Origin: Stropharia rugosoannulata
Lineage: Eukaryota > Basidiomycota > Agaricomycetes > Agaricales > Strophariaceae
Assembly: GCA_028532985.1 (NCBI GenBank)
Contig: JANCIK010000001.1
Coordinates: 3,286,001-3,350,000 of the forward strand
Reading direction: 5' to 3'
Length of the DNA: 64,000 bases
This document shows, in pieces, positions 46,537 to 58,614 of this stretch (position 1 is its first letter; each line of letters starts with the position of its first letter). Made by a program: the position numbers and the translations under genes. The notes beneath the pieces were generated by a model. It did no database searches. It was not told the DNA's origin and was given only the letters and a program-made list of their open reading frames with translations.

Positions 46537-47934
46537 GGTGAAGGGATGATGACAGGGGGGCCTGGTTTGGACGTTCAGCTCGAGATGGTCAGCCTACAAG
46601 CCTCACGACTTCAATGCTCACGGCGGTAAAGTAGCGACGACTTTATTTAGCCTCGCAGCTAACCTCCATCCGCTCGACGCTCGACCCATTCGGCGCTTTG
46701 TCATCCCATACAAAGCGGAATGGGACGACTCTGCGGATCCGCTAAGACCTAACACGAACCTCCCGCTAGCAAAGCGCGCCATGTGCGACGTGCTCAGTGA
46801 GCATCTCGCGGTCGTACATCGTACCTGTCACAACAGCTGCCCACGTAGCGAGCACACCGTGCACGGGCACCCCACCGCATCCTGCATATAGTACTGCGTG
46901 TTGAACGTCATACCCCCCGAGCTCCAGATTCCTATCAGTAGCAACCCCAGCTTATCCCAGCCTCTCGACAGCAGCACTGCCTTCGAGCTGCCTTGGAAGG
47001 AGGATGAGGCGAGTACGACGAAGTGACGGAATAAGAGTAGAGCACCCAAAGAGCATCAGTAGGAATTACAGCCGTTTTCAACAAAAAAAAAAACGAAAAA
47101 AAGTCAGGCCAAAATTGAGCTAAAACCCTCTCTTTTAGACTTGTTTTAGACACGTAGTCGCTAAGCTGAGTTCGTGAGTTATGTCGGCAGTCGATGGTAG
47201 TGAATTTATTGAATGGTCTTATACCAAGGGAATAGGTCTCTATAGATCCTAGTGCGTGCGTGATGGCGCGTGACATGCGTGCTGCCGCGCCGTGGACGGC
47301 ACCATGCCGCGTTTCCTCGCGGTTCCCTACAGTACACAATGTACACTTACACTTATTCATCGCAAATACCACTGTCACTTCTAATATTTGGTGGGCATGC
47401 ATCCGCTGTTGCTTCATTTGAGCAGTAGTTCGAATATTTCTCGAAACTCACAGGGCTATAAATCGGCCAACTGTGTTTTCGTGGACGGCAAAAGAAAGGC
47501 ACGCTTGAGAAAGTGAATGGCAAGTGCCAGTTTTTATGAATCTTTCTATAATACACAATATCTATTGCACTCCAGGTTCTTGGACGAGCCCCCAACTCGG
47601 CGTTTGTTTATGATTTCCCAGCATATATGTAACATATCCTGTCAGAATTATTTGTTTTTGGCCAGGATCAGCAAGTCTGTGGGAATGTAATGTGGATGCA
47701 TTACCAATCGCATAGATACTTTACCGATGACTTGACAGAAGAGCAAGGAAAACGAGCTAAATGTAGTGATGCCGACCGCTGACGTTGCTAGGTTTCGTCC
47801 GGAATCATGGTCGAACTTGTTTGGTATACGTGGCCTTTGAAATTACAAAGGGTATAAATGGATGCGCTATCGTATGTACTGTACTCAACAGCATACGCTA
47901 CTACTACTAGACTCTGCAGTGCCTTTTTCTCAAG
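46537..47934. promoter_or_regulatory. 1.4-kb divergent intergenic region, P450 / MGST
   Basis: Separates the starts of the P450 and the membrane glutathione transferase. It has a poly-A/T run at about 47081-47101 and no supported gene. A TATAAAT at 47853-47859 lies about 80 nt before the MGST ATG and is a reasonable TATA box. The antisense 160-codon frame at 46935-47417 has no domain. Confidence 0.45.
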
Positions 47935-48743
47935 ATGACAACAACGGTGACGCTCCCTGAAGGGTGCGCCTCATCCGTTCATACTTATCACTTACTGTAC
48001 TTACTAACCAGTGATATTGATGTATAGTTTCTCATACTTAGCCCCGGCCTTTATGTCCACTGTTCTCCTCGCATTAGGTCAGAGCATTACAGTAGGCCGC
48101 TATCGTAAGCGTGCCAACATTCCATATCCTCAAAGTATGTATCTCCTGAAAATTTGTTCAGTCGACCCTGCGCTGATCATTGTTACCACGTGCAGTGTAT
48201 GCGGAAAAGAAGGAAGCAGAGGATTCTCCAGACGCACACCTTTTCAACTGTGCTCAACGTTGGTATCCATTCTTCTTCTGGTCGGGCCGTTTGCTTTAAC
48301 GACTTTGTGCAGGTGCACATCAAAATACATTGGAGCTTCTTCCATGGGTTTACACTGTGTATGTCACTGCCGGGTCATATGGGTGAATCGACAGTATTTA
48401 ACACTTTCGCAGGACTGCGATTACTGGAGCAAAATATCCTGTCTACGCATCTGCTGTATTAGGACTGTGGACATTGGGTAGAGTGTCTTACACACGAGGC
48501 TACGTCACAGGAGACCCGGCTAAGGTACAGTTCTATCAATCATTACTGTTTCTGCTGACTTACATTTTGGTAGCGTGGAAGTGGCCTACTCTTCCGAGCG
48601 GGATCAATTGGTGTATTGTGTAGGTCCTACTTCAAGGATATGTTAGGCTGTGATTGACCTAAATCTTCGTAGCATTGGTTTTAGCATCAGCCTATATATC
48701 TGGAAAGGTATTGCTTGATAATTTGGTAGTCAAGTTGTTGTGA
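47935..48743 (+). CDS. microsomal glutathione S-transferase 3-like (MAPEG)
   Basis: About six short introns around small exons. Splicing restores MTTTVTLPEGFSYLAPAFMSTVLLALGQSITVGRYRKRANIPYPQVYAEKKEA in one frame, then LFNCAQRAHQNTLELLPW. The FNCAQRAHQNTLE motif is the hallmark of the MGST3/FLAP branch of MAPEG enzymes. GAKYPVYASAVLGLWTLGRVSYTRGYVTGD is the third helix with its YTRGY motif. A last helix ends ALVLASAYISG. The protein of about 150 residues is an ER-membrane trimer subunit that conjugates glutathione to lipid peroxides or electrophiles. The 3' end rests on a TGA at 48741; an extra intron near AAGGTATTG is possible. Confidence 0.8.
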
Positions 48744-50320
48744 ATTCCATAGCTAGCCAGTTGGTTCTTGTTTTTACTGAATAGTAGAAGTCTATCTTGA
48801 CACAATAAGTTATTTACCAAATTTCTATGGAAATGTATCTCCCCATCTTAATGCACCAAAAAGAGATAGGTCACTTGGGCTGGGGCCATCATTACACCGA
48901 GTTTCTAAACTGGGGTCCCGAAAGCAGACTGAAAATTCACTAATCGTCGTTGTTAGTCGGATTCATCCACCATGCTTGAGCTTGCTACTCACAGCCGTTC
49001 GACTTCACCAACTGCGGGTTGCCTCTTGATCTCTGCGAGTTCGGTCTGTGATGTGCACAGTTTTCCAACTTTTCACTTTGTGCTCAAAGTGCTTGGAATT
49101 ACAACACGTATCTACTTTGCCTATGTATGTACCATGTACGTGTATACCGCTGCTTACGGAGAGTGCATCGGGTGACTCTGGAAATTCCTGTAAGACCATA
49201 TAACCTGGCGTAACCGATGTAATGTGCTATATTTGGTAACATATCTGTAAAATATTATAGCATATCTTTTAATAGCCTTGTCGTAGTACCTGACGGTCTC
49301 ATAACTGGAGTAATATACTTACAATAATGTCTGATAGTTATATAACAGTATATAAACAGTACACTCTTATAATTTTATTATATGATGTGATCATACATGT
49401 ACCAAATCTTCTTGGCTGTGCCTAAGGTGAGCCAATATAAGATAGTTTTTTTTAGTTCAGATGTTATTTGTAAACAAATCTATGACTGGTCACTGCCATT
49501 TGCTGTGTAATTATATTTGGTTGGTAAAGAGATACTTTTCTGTATAGAGACTGTATGATAGTCTCATGAGATTCCAGAAATACAGATATGCTTAGATTAG
49601 GTCATGTATTGCAATTTGTCTAGACTGGACAACAAATTACAATACTTTAATGGCTTGTAAAAGATGTAACTATGCAAACTAAGGATAGATGGTCGTAATA
49701 GTATCCCCTATAATAAAAAAGTTATGTTTATAAACATGTATGGCCACTCCTTATTTTTGTTTTCTCAAATGACGTGGAGTAGTGGTACATCTTGATTATG
49801 TAGATGGTTGTAAAACCCGATTTTTTTGAGGCATATTTGTATTTGGAAAGCTGGATGTCTGACAACTGTAACCCTCAAGTAGTTCTAGGAAAGGGTTTAT
49901 GTCCCCGTACCAGAGCAGATACTTATATATGACAATGCAATATCCACCTGTTTAGCACAGGCTTACAATTGGTGCATGGCAGTCAGACAATGGTTTGAAA
50001 CTATAGGATTGAAGAGATATTCTTAACATTACAAAAATTGTCAACAAAAAAAAGGTTACTATCTACACTAAACTAAATGCAAATGATTGTGGTATGTTCT
50101 TGTGTATGGTGATGACTGTACATAATAGAAGTTTCGGATGTCAACGGCAAGAGGATCATATACATATACACAGTTCTTTCAAGTCCGAGTCAGCTTCTTC
50201 AACGCGGGTGAGGCAGGGGTGAGGAGCAAGACCTGTGCATTCTGGATGAACATGTTGAATCGGAATATCAAACCTGCAAAATAGGGGTATAAGGGGTCAG
50301 AGAATCCAGACTCCATGTCA
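48744..50320. other. AT-rich intergenic stretch
   Basis: Clearly richer in A/T than the left half of the window, with no intact gene. The right-hand part carries weak echoes of a copia-like element (listed separately). Confidence 0.5.
49590..50140 (+). mobile_element. possible decayed Ty1/copia-like pol fragment
   Basis: In order and in shifting + frames I read MLRLGHVLQF followed by CKRCNYAN (like the GAG-pre-integrase LGH and Cys pairs) near 49590-49680. FFEAYLYLESWMSD near 49830-49860 resembles the integrase ..VFEAF..YKAW.. segment. AWQSDNG near 49980 resembles the second integrase Asp motif (SDNG). Stops and frameshifts are frequent and no terminal repeats were seen. Each match is weak; only the shared order makes it worth stating. 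Confidence 0.3.
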
Positions 50321-51252
50321 CTACTTGGCTTCAGTGGCATTGCCGCAGGCATGATCGACGGCTCGGACCCAATCCTTAATCATGTGGTGGTTGTAGTACC
50401 TTGAAGACTCGGAAGACATGAAAGCTTGTTCATCACGACGGTGATCATCGTGGTAGAAATCTTCAAGTTCTTCGAGATCATTGGTTTCCGAATCACTATC
50501 CTCCGAACCACTATCCTCCGAATCACTATCCTCCGAATCATATTCCTCCAAATCAAATTCCTCCAAATCATATTCCTCCAAATCATATTCCTCCAAATCA
50601 AATTCCTCCAAATCACATTCCTCCAAATCAAATTCCTCCAAATCACATTCCTCCAAATCAAATTCCTCCAAATCACATTCCTCCAAATCATATTCCTCCA
50701 AATCACCTTCCTCCGAATCATGGGCAGATCGATCCCCAACATTGTGGTGGTCATCACAGCAGAAATATTCAATTTCTTCGAGATCACCAGCTTCATAATC
50801 GTCCTGGGCTATTTCTGAGTCCAGATGTATGCTTCTTCCGACAGCGTGGTCAATGACAATAGCAATTATAGGCAAGGGGTTTGACGCCAGGCCTGCTACT
50901 ATAGGGATATGGTCAGTACATTTTGTTACTGGAAAGATAAAGAAAGTACGTCTTTACTACCTGTATTGAAGGCTGGGGCTAAATTGCTGGGGCCCCCTTG
51001 CGAGGTTGCGAGGTTGGGAAGCGCCGGTTTGAACTTCTTCCGAGCTGGAGAACCATCCCTAGGTTGCAAGTTCAAGGAACTACCAGCATGCGTTGGTTCA
51101 TTCCGAATTTGTGCGTGCAGAGGCCCTTGCAAATTTGCTTTCCGGGGAAGCGCTGGTTTGAATTTCTTCCGAGCTGGGGGACCATCCCTAGTCTCGGGTT
51201 GCAATTGGTTGGAGCCACCAGTATACATTGTGCTATTCATTCTTCTGGACAT
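50321..51252 (-). CDS. acidic pentapeptide-repeat protein, function unknown
   Basis: Two exons over a 52-nt intron with donor GTAGTA. The first exon carries a duplicated block: PARKKFKPALP occurs twice, about 40 residues apart, each preceded by QP and RDG. Splicing gives AFNTVAGLASNPLPIIAIVIDHAVG. The second exon begins DLEE repeats: about eleven pentapeptides of the form DLEE[Y/F/C] and then DSED[S/G] units. After the repeats come TNDLEELEDFYHDDHRRDEQAF and a helical C-terminus (IKDWVRAVDHACGN). No known domain. The basic first half and acidic second half could bind each other or a nucleic acid partner. Start taken as MSRRMNSTMYTGG at 51252; an upstream in-frame ATG at 51429 and one at 51240 are alternatives. 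Confidence 0.55.
50489..50725 (-). repeat. 15-nt coding minisatellite (DLEEx)
   Basis: About fifteen tandem 15-nt units, read on + as AATCANATTCCTCCA, encode DLEEY, DLEEF and DLEEC, changing at one end to DSEDS units (CCTCCGAATCACTAT). Units alternate Y/F/C in an almost regular F-C pattern, which implies recent expansion by doublets of 30 nt. Confidence 0.85.
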
Positions 51253-52633
51253 TCGGATGGAGAGATCAGAGAGGGAAAACTTGTGATTTGTTGAAGGTAC
51301 TTGGATGGAGATGTCAGGGAAGGAAAAGCAATTTGAAGTTGAAGGGAGGTTGGACGGTGTTCTAGCCTTTAAAAGGTTATTCACCGGTGACAATGACAAG
51401 CATACAATAATAACTTGATTAAATGTCATTTATGCTATTGTACCATACTATGATCAAACGCGCACTGTGCCGACTTCTTATACGCATTGTCACGACGGCA
51501 TTCGAAAATAATTTAGTTGTTGTCCTAACATCAGTGTTTGCCAGCTTCTCGCGTAGAATGTATGAGGACGCTTGCTCTTTAATTATAAGTCCCGGTCGCA
51601 CTGTGGATGAAATATGTGAGACAAGTAGCTCATAGGGATCAGGCGAGGTCACAGTGTTAGTGAGATGAATTGTAGCTTCTCTTTCTTGCGTTCCGGGTCA
51701 ACAGTACTATCCAATAGATGCGAGATATGTTCCCGATCGGGACGTCATGCGCTGTGACGACTCGGAGCTACCGGTTGCTGACGCGTACGACGACACCGAA
51801 GATGCGGCCGATGCACATACACACCGGTTGTGGGCCCTCGTGAAACTGTCGAGTAGGGCCAAAGTAGGGCGAATGGGAACTAGTAATGAGCTCGGGCTGG
51901 CGGATATGGACGCGCATCAGCAGGGCCCGTATGCATTCTCGATAGACGCGACTTGAGCACGACGTGTACTATTTGCCTGGACGACGCCTTCTTGAAGTTG
52001 GCGCTGCTTGGTATACGTAGGTACGTCCATCTTTTCGCTTCTCTCAATACCCAACAACTGTTACGTGCAAGCATCTAGCCTCTAATGATGGTCGATGTTC
52101 GGATTCCCGGATGTATAAGAATAAGAAAATTATGCCCTACTCCGACCGTGAGCTTCCTCGACTATACATTGGGCCTGAAAGATATACGGCAATTAGTCAT
52201 TTTATTGACGCATCCTTTCTAGTAGGTATTGTTTGATTGACATATAGTCCATACGTGAGGGATAGTTTTATAGCTAGACAGATTCCCAGGCTTCTCCAGG
52301 CTCCCATAGATATCAACGTCTTGTTAATCGTGACAGAATTGAAACAGAATATGAATTTGTAGCAAATATCTTGTTACTAGCCTTCAAAAGCGACTGATTA
52401 AGGTGGCAGTGCGCAGTTGCAAGCGCCCGTCTTGAGGATTCTCCCATGCGCAGGGCAGTCGGAAACAAAGGTCAGGCGTCCGTTTTCTTCCCATAGTACA
52501 CGGGAAATGCAAGTTGAGGTACCGAACCCTCCCATGGCGTCTGATGATAATAACAACTTTGAACATTTGAAGGAGAAGGCAAGGAGAAAGACTGGGCTGT
52601 TAAGATCAATTGCAAGCTGTCCGCAAGTTGAAT
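51253..52633. other. 1.4-kb intergenic stretch
   Basis: Contains the upstream region of the acidic-repeat gene and the 3' side of the DUF6698 gene. Open frames of 60-80 codons (51747-51956 and 52417-52656 on +) show no domain and are not accepted. Confidence 0.4.
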
Positions 52634-54251
52634 TTAGTAATCGTCATCTTGGTTGAGCAGTATTCTGTGGGATTCATTAGTGTCGCTAGACACGGAAATG
52701 TACTGCGGAAAGATTTTTCTATTGAAATTAAGGTTAAAACTTTTTCGGACCATTTAAGCAGTGTGACAGAACATACGCTTTCCACCATTGCAGTAGCTCT
52801 TTGACACGGCGAGTCGAAGCTGCACTGCGCTCTTCTTCGAAGTAGTCAACAACGAAATCATAGAAGTTCACAAAGCTGAAGTTGTTGTGACTATGTGTCC
52901 ACTGAGAGGCATCTGTGAGGTTGAACACAAGCTATATTGTTTGTCTCTTTTTTCAAAAAAAAAAAAAACTAACTAAGAAATATGCTAAGCAAGCTTACCA
53001 TAACTGCAGCATATGCTATAGATCGACCAGTGACGACCCCATTCATTCCTAGAAGAGAGGATACAGAGGATTTCGTGGATTTATTTGACTTTGCCGGACG
53101 CTGAATAGGCCAATGACTTGTCTCCGAGTCAGGTTCTGCTACATTATCAGCTGACGAAGGAGATGTAAAGATAGCAGCATAGACCTGTTTTGTACTACTT
53201 GTTAGTATCTGGACTCCTGTACAAGGCTAACGGACTAACTTGGAGGAGCAAATTGCTTCGAAGAAAACCTTCTTCAATGCGCTTAGGATTAGCAGGCTGT
53301 ACTGAGTACAAGCATCTCAGATAGAAATTTGTGTTGATAGTAAAGCCGTCTTTGCTACCGCGGATATTTGCTCTTATTCTGTCAAGAATAATCAACTAAG
53401 GTGCCTGTATATAGTACACATAGGAAATAAAAACACACTCCGGATCATCCCAATTATAGGTAACTGGACACAAAAGTCGGCCGCACACATCGTGCTGAAT
53501 TCCCCGGTTCGATCGATCGTTTTTGTGAAGAAGAACATCTGGTTTATAATGGGTATTGAGGCGCAAGCCAATTTCGGCTTTAATCCGGTTCACATCATCA
53601 CTGCGAGCGCTATTGGCTCCATGTTGCAACTGCTTAGTTTTATGCGTAAATAGTGGGATACAAAACTGATGAAATAGACACGCACTTCATTAATGAAGCT
53701 AAGGATAGTGTCAACATTATCTTCGTCTTTTATGAGTTGTTTGAGTGATGGGACAAGATCCAAGATTATAGGCCAAGCAGCAGCCAAGCGCTGTCGGCTA
53801 TATGCAAGATTAGAACGAGAGAAACATGGCAAATAGGCGATGTAACCTGCGGTCAAGTACGGAATTTGGAGGCTCTGAATTTTGAGCATCAATTTCATCA
53901 AGTACGCTCGAGATGCCGTCATATAAAGTCGCAACGCGACGTATCCCGCGCCCTAAAGTCATTGTGGTCCTAATAGAAGTGTCTTGAAGTCAATTAATCA
54001 TAGAGTTAAGCAAGTTCAGCGTACCTAACTTTTCTGGAGCGTTTGTTGGTAGAGCTTATTTGCTCTGACATAGTCGCCAGCTGCCGCTTCAATGACTTGA
54101 TTTGGTTTGCTGCGCCATCAGGGTCCGCCAAAATGTCGGTTGTAGACGGAGTGGATTCATGCGCATGGTTCTGATCTGGCTGTTGAGGTAGACTGAGTGT
54201 TTGAGACGAAGAACCACATTGTTCCGAGTTAATGACACTGTTCAGAGGCAT
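52634..54251 (-). CDS. DUF6698-type agaricomycete protein
   Basis: Around six introns, about 400 residues. The first exon has a disordered start and a short coiled segment (IKSLKRQLATMSEQISSTNKR). The domain follows: LPYLTAGYIAY-like helices, then WPIILDLVPSLKQLI and LQHGANSARSDDVNRIKAEIG. Further blocks are DRSNRGIQHDVCGRLLCPVTYNWDDPE, FLRSNLLLQ, YAAIFTSPSSA and GVVTGRSIAYAAVMLVF. The end is FYDFVVDYFEEE...LLQWWKAKIFPQY after splicing. The ARSDD...RG..H...G.LLCP....W.DP pattern, FTSPSS and the WW..IFP end match DUF6698, a family abundant in mushrooms and of unknown function. The ATG is MPLNSVINSEQ at 54251; the frame runs open slightly upstream without an ATG. Nothing indicates a pseudogene. 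Confidence 0.78.
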
Positions 54252-54483
54252 AAATTGCAATGAATAGTTGAGTTCTTAGTAATTTTGGGAGCCTCATAAT
54301 TCCGATACTTTATATTTGATGAGACGGCCTCTATGACGCAGCACCGCAGCTGCTGCGCGCTGCGACTACTGACACATACACTATAATGTCGCGTTAATTC
54401 ATATGTTGCATGGTGTCGCAGTCCGCTGGACCTAGATCTCTGGATGTACAACATTATTTGACCCATATATTCGATTAACTTCA

Positions 54484-54780
54484 ATGAACAAGTTTCGAAA
54501 AAGGATTCGAACTAGTAGGGATACCCTTTATTTGATAATGATGTTGATCAGCGACCCCAAACACATGGCATCACTCGGGCGTACGTATACTGCTAGGCAG
54601 GGAGAAATAGGTGCAATACCCGTTGATCGAGACAGAAAGATGCATGATACTACTACCGAGTACACACAAGTAACCCTATATGAACACGGGGCATCAATGG
54701 TGATGTACCAAGAGCTGACAGAACTCATAAGGAAAAATCATCTTTGGTGCCTAACAGCTTCCTTGACAGATTCTGAGTAG
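54484..54780 (+). CDS. possible small orphan ORF
   Basis: An ATG at 54484 opens 98 codons (MNKFRKRIRTSRDTLYLIMM to LTASLTDSE), the longest uninterrupted frame in the intergenic stretch. No domain or splice chain is visible and there is no nearby promoter element. It may be accidental. Confidence 0.2.
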   Translation: MNKFRKRIRTSRDTLYLIMMLISDPKHMASLGRTYTARQGEIGAIPVDRDRKMHDTTTEYTQVTLYEHGASMVMYQELTELIRKNHLWCLTASLTDSE

Positions 54781-55221
54781 CATGGAGCATGTGCAGTAGC
54801 CCTTGTCATACGTAAAAAGAAGTAAGAACAACGCTTGCTAATGTATGACCATGACTCTGCCTATAGCTGGCGCTTCAATGGCTCGAAATTTCAAAACACC
54901 GTTACTGTTGCGCAAGGATTCACCAGCACGCGTAGGTCTGAATGGTACTGACTTGATGGATGTCAAAGATCTGAAGGAGTTCGCTGTCTTATAGCGGTAT
55001 AAGCCATACTTGAATAATTCGATGTGGGCATACGGAAGGTCCTGGGCCGACGGAATACATAGGCAAAAATTCGTAAGTTCAGATTATTTGCTCGGTCTTG
55101 CATAAGACTGAAACTGTCTGTTGAATTCCCGAGCACTATTGAGTTTAATTGCTGCTGTGCAATGAGCAGAGGCGATTTGGGAGTTTCAAAGGCCGCGATA
55201 CAAAAACTGAAGTCTAAGTAA

Positions 55222-55296
55222 TATCCTGGAACCCAAAGATATCAATTTTCGAGTAGAAGGGATATGAAGAGTTATTTATCCTGGAACCCAGAGATA
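55222..55296. repeat. direct repeat pair, 20 nt
   Basis: TATCCTGGAACCCA[A/G]AGATA occurs at 55222-55241 and 55277-55296 with a 35-nt spacer. Possible regulatory pair or footprint of a small element. Confidence 0.6.
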
Positions 55297-55890
55297 ACAC
55301 AGCATTTCCCAGCTACCGCTGTACAAGAACTAGAGAACACTCAGAGGAAATAGAAATGAAGAAATGAAGTGACACGTCTTGAGACTTGGGCAGTGGGCAC
55401 GTGCAAAATGACAATGGAGATCTATCACGTGAGCACTTGAGGATGGGGCTAAGATGGAGCGAACAATCTATTGACAAACTTTCAAACCATTCAATGAAAT
55501 GAATCAGACATTATAATAAATTTGACATAATATAAACTTACGGCAATGTACAATTATTTGAAACTAATAGTGACAACATTTCGGAAGGTGAATACGGCGG
55601 TCTGAACAAGGTCTGAGGGCCCTTGAAGAAGGGCCAGCCTGAGAAGATATGTATATCATATATGTAATATGTATTACTGGATGTAAGGCCAGTACTTGTC
55701 AACTGTACTGTCTGTACTATCATGATAAGGAAGAGAGCAAGAAGAAAGTATCATACTGTATGATATGATCAAGAGCCTGAGAGTATAATTACTAGTGAAG
55801 ATAATCGAGGGACTTTGAAAACATTCGGAGAACTTGCAGGCCACTACTATTATCATAAGAGGACCGCGACACAAAAACCTATTCATTACG

Positions 55891-58614
55891 CTATTTTCCA
55901 GATTCAGACTTCAACAAGATACCAGATGCTTTCGTAGTATTTGTGATTGTGCGACGGAGGACAGAATGTGCCCTAATGGTTTTTCGCCATTCGGAAGCAG
56001 TTCGAGGCTTTGCACTTCCTGATTCCAATTCCTTCAAACGGGTTAAGTAGAGGCTTTCGAGGCGATCGTTCCAAGCAGGAAAGCCAACAAGTTCTTCCCA
56101 TAGACTGGCTGTTGGCCACCACGATGATATCGCTTGCTGGACACCAAGCCCTGTGCATGTCATAAGTATATTTAACTCAATTTCTTAGTACTCGACAGAT
56201 TGTGGAGACTGCGTACCTGTGTACACCTTATAAACGCCGCATATGATGTCTTTTTCATCGTCATAGAGCTTGTCATCCACCCATTGCTGACTATCACCGG
56301 GATTGAAAATATGACAGTTTGCATCCAATGTAGTGCCAGCTGTAGGTCCGGCCAAGGCTTCACTAAAACTTACGTTCAACTCTATTGATAATCGCCAAAG
56401 TATCCCGCCTGCTTTCAGGGAGGCTCGACCAACTCTGGGATTACATAATAGGTTGCCTCGTTCTTGTTTGTAGAGTTCGTAATCATCTTTAGAAAACGCA
56501 CTGGAAGCTAACCTTGTGCGGGGAATATAGGAAGGCGGATGCTCACCGCCTGACAACATGCTACCCATTGATGTCAACCTCAAAGTAAAAAATTGTACCC
56601 CCCTGTTAAGAAGTTCGAATGCCAGTCGATATTCGCTCCAATCGGCATCTAGACGTACGACAAGCAAGGCTAACATAACACCTTTTACTGCTAAAGTCCA
56701 GGGTGCAGTAGCATGGCCGCCAAGTTTTAAAGCAAACAGTTCTCCGGGTAACATTTGAAATCGGTTGAAGCGCCATAATTTCCTGACAGACTTGTGATTT
56801 GAGCATGACAGATCATAAAGCTCATTTCGAGGACTTGAGCCTGTTTTCAGTAGGTACTTAACGAAATCAACGGTGGCCTGGCCTGTGGTCGACATGAAGT
56901 AGTTGTCAGGGATAGATGGGGACCCACAGACGGTCTGCACAGCATTCAAGTCATCCTTCTCGCCATAATGAGGAAGGCGCAAGCTAGACCTAGATGTAGG
57001 GTATGTAAACCCATGCAGAAGATACAAGGTATTCTCCGGGGAGTATGTTTCCGGTTCGTACTTTTCTTCAGGTAGTAAAAGACTTGATATACGCCGTGAC
57101 GGCGGAGGAGCGGCATCGGGATGCGATGATATTGGTTGCCCGTGGGTGTAAGTCCTTTCGGCCTGCTTAGACAGAGGTGTTCTGTTGTCAACAACGGTTT
57201 GAGATGTTTCGGGAGCAGATGCGGGCAAAATGTTCGAGGAAACAGACAGCTCATTTGTAGAGGCAAACGGGTCACGAAGATCGGTCATATCCGAAGAGAA
57301 GTGACTGCTAGGATTAGTAGGAACGGGTGGCATGCTGACTAGAAAATCATCTTCGTCGCTCCAGGTTTCCTCCTGTAACTCTTCAACAGACTTTTCTCCC
57401 ATGGCCTCGCAGCAATCCCATTCATTTGTGAGCTTATCATAGTATTTCTGTGCGCGACCATACGCAAGGAGTGTTTCTTCATGATCCCTTCGAGTAACCG
57501 CAACCCGCGTCCATTTCCCATCCTCTTCTTCCCAGACAAAGACCCTCCGAGGCATTCGGACAGGTTTGGCACCAGATCGCTCCAGTTGCCGACTTTGTCT
57601 CTTTTCTATAAAGACTTTCCACGCAGGCTGATCATTGGAGGATACCATGCAATTGGTAACAGACGAAGGCCCTTTGACAAGAAAAGACTTCGCCTCTTGT
57701 AGTAAGTGCGAAGGAGGTTTCCAACTACCCCAACTGCTTGGAGAAAGGCGAAGGTGATACTCCTCTCTCTCTCCCCAAGGGTACCAAACAGGAATATTCC
57801 ATCTCACGAAAAAGTCAATAACGGGGTGTTGAAATGTGTCGCCCATGACTTTTAAGAAAACGCCTGCTCTTGAACATAATGGGGAGAATGATGCCAGCTC
57901 TTGTCGAATTCCTGCAGCCACATGAGGCTCGTAGAAGCGAAGTAGTCCGTGGATCCATTGGGGTACGGGGGTAGCGTCGTTCTCATCATCGCAAGTTTGA
58001 GCAACAGCTATTGCGAACGATATCAATCCCATCCAGGCGGCGAACCAGTTTCGGCAACGCTTTTCCACACCTTTATACTGACTTCTGTATTTGTACCCAG
58101 AAGTAAATGCAACGGCGGTTGGAACCACATTTTTCATTTCGGGGATAGCGTATGCAGACCGAAAGTACTCAAAGATACTGTGCATGGTATTTTCAACAGC
58201 CGTCCAACGGGGAATATGTGAAGAATTGATTTGATCCCTGGAGCTGCTCTTGCCCCTTTGTACAGTCATTGGATCAGAGTGAAGTAGGTGAAATGGAACG
58301 ATGTCGAAGTTAGGCAGTTTGGGTACGAAGGGGAGATAGGCCATATCTCCAACCCACCAGAGTGGTTGTTGTATCTCGGCGGCGTCGTCTTTAGCGGCAG
58401 TTCGTTGGAAAGGTAGACCATTGTTGGACGGCAGGCGGGGCACATGTGAGCTATTTGGCGAGTAGAAAACATCGCTTCCCAAGACGATTGCCCTCCCATG
58501 GCTAGTGTGAATTTCGTCCGTCCGGTTCAGTCGCGTTCGTATAGCCTTGTGATATTTAGAAGGTATAAAATCCGGTGTTATGGAATCAACTGGAAGGTGA
58601 AGTGATGTTGCCAT
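55891..58614 (-). CDS. large unrecognised agaricomycete-type protein
   Basis: Two exons: a main one from ATG 58614 (MATSLHLPVDSITPDFIPSKY) and a short terminal one joined by an intron with donor GTACGC, giving GVYKVYTGLGVQQAISSWWP. Product is about 890 residues. A Trp/Pro-rich folded core includes PVIDFFVRWNIPVWYPWGE, WKVFIEKRQSRQ, VFVWEEEDGKWTRVAVTRRDHEE, YDKLTNEWDCCE. A disordered link follows (SSDMTDLRDPFAST), then a C-terminal helical and Cys/Trp-containing region ending LESLYLTRLKELESGS...WRKTIRAH. Similar W-rich proteins recur in mushroom genomes. I recognise no domain or catalytic motif. It may be an expanded family, possibly mobile-element-derived, but the evidence is compositional. 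Confidence 0.7.

Larger units (their letters stand above)
54252..55890. other. 1.6-kb intergenic stretch with a 20-nt repeat pair
   Basis: No convincing gene. A 98-codon ATG frame at 54484-54780 (+) has ordinary composition but no domain and no introns. Two near-identical 20-mers (TATCCTGGAACCCAAAGATA at 55222-55241 and its one-mismatch copy at 55277-55296) lie 55 nt apart. Confidence 0.4.

Noticed and set aside
46935..47417. 160-codon - frame
   Set aside because: Mixed composition, no domain and no splice chain; it sits in the upstream region of the P450.
49980..50110. Reverse-transcriptase YxDD motif (VLVYGDDCT)
   Set aside because: At first read as a copia reverse transcriptase, but the spacing and the nearby SDNG fit an integrase better; the YGDD is likely coincidence.
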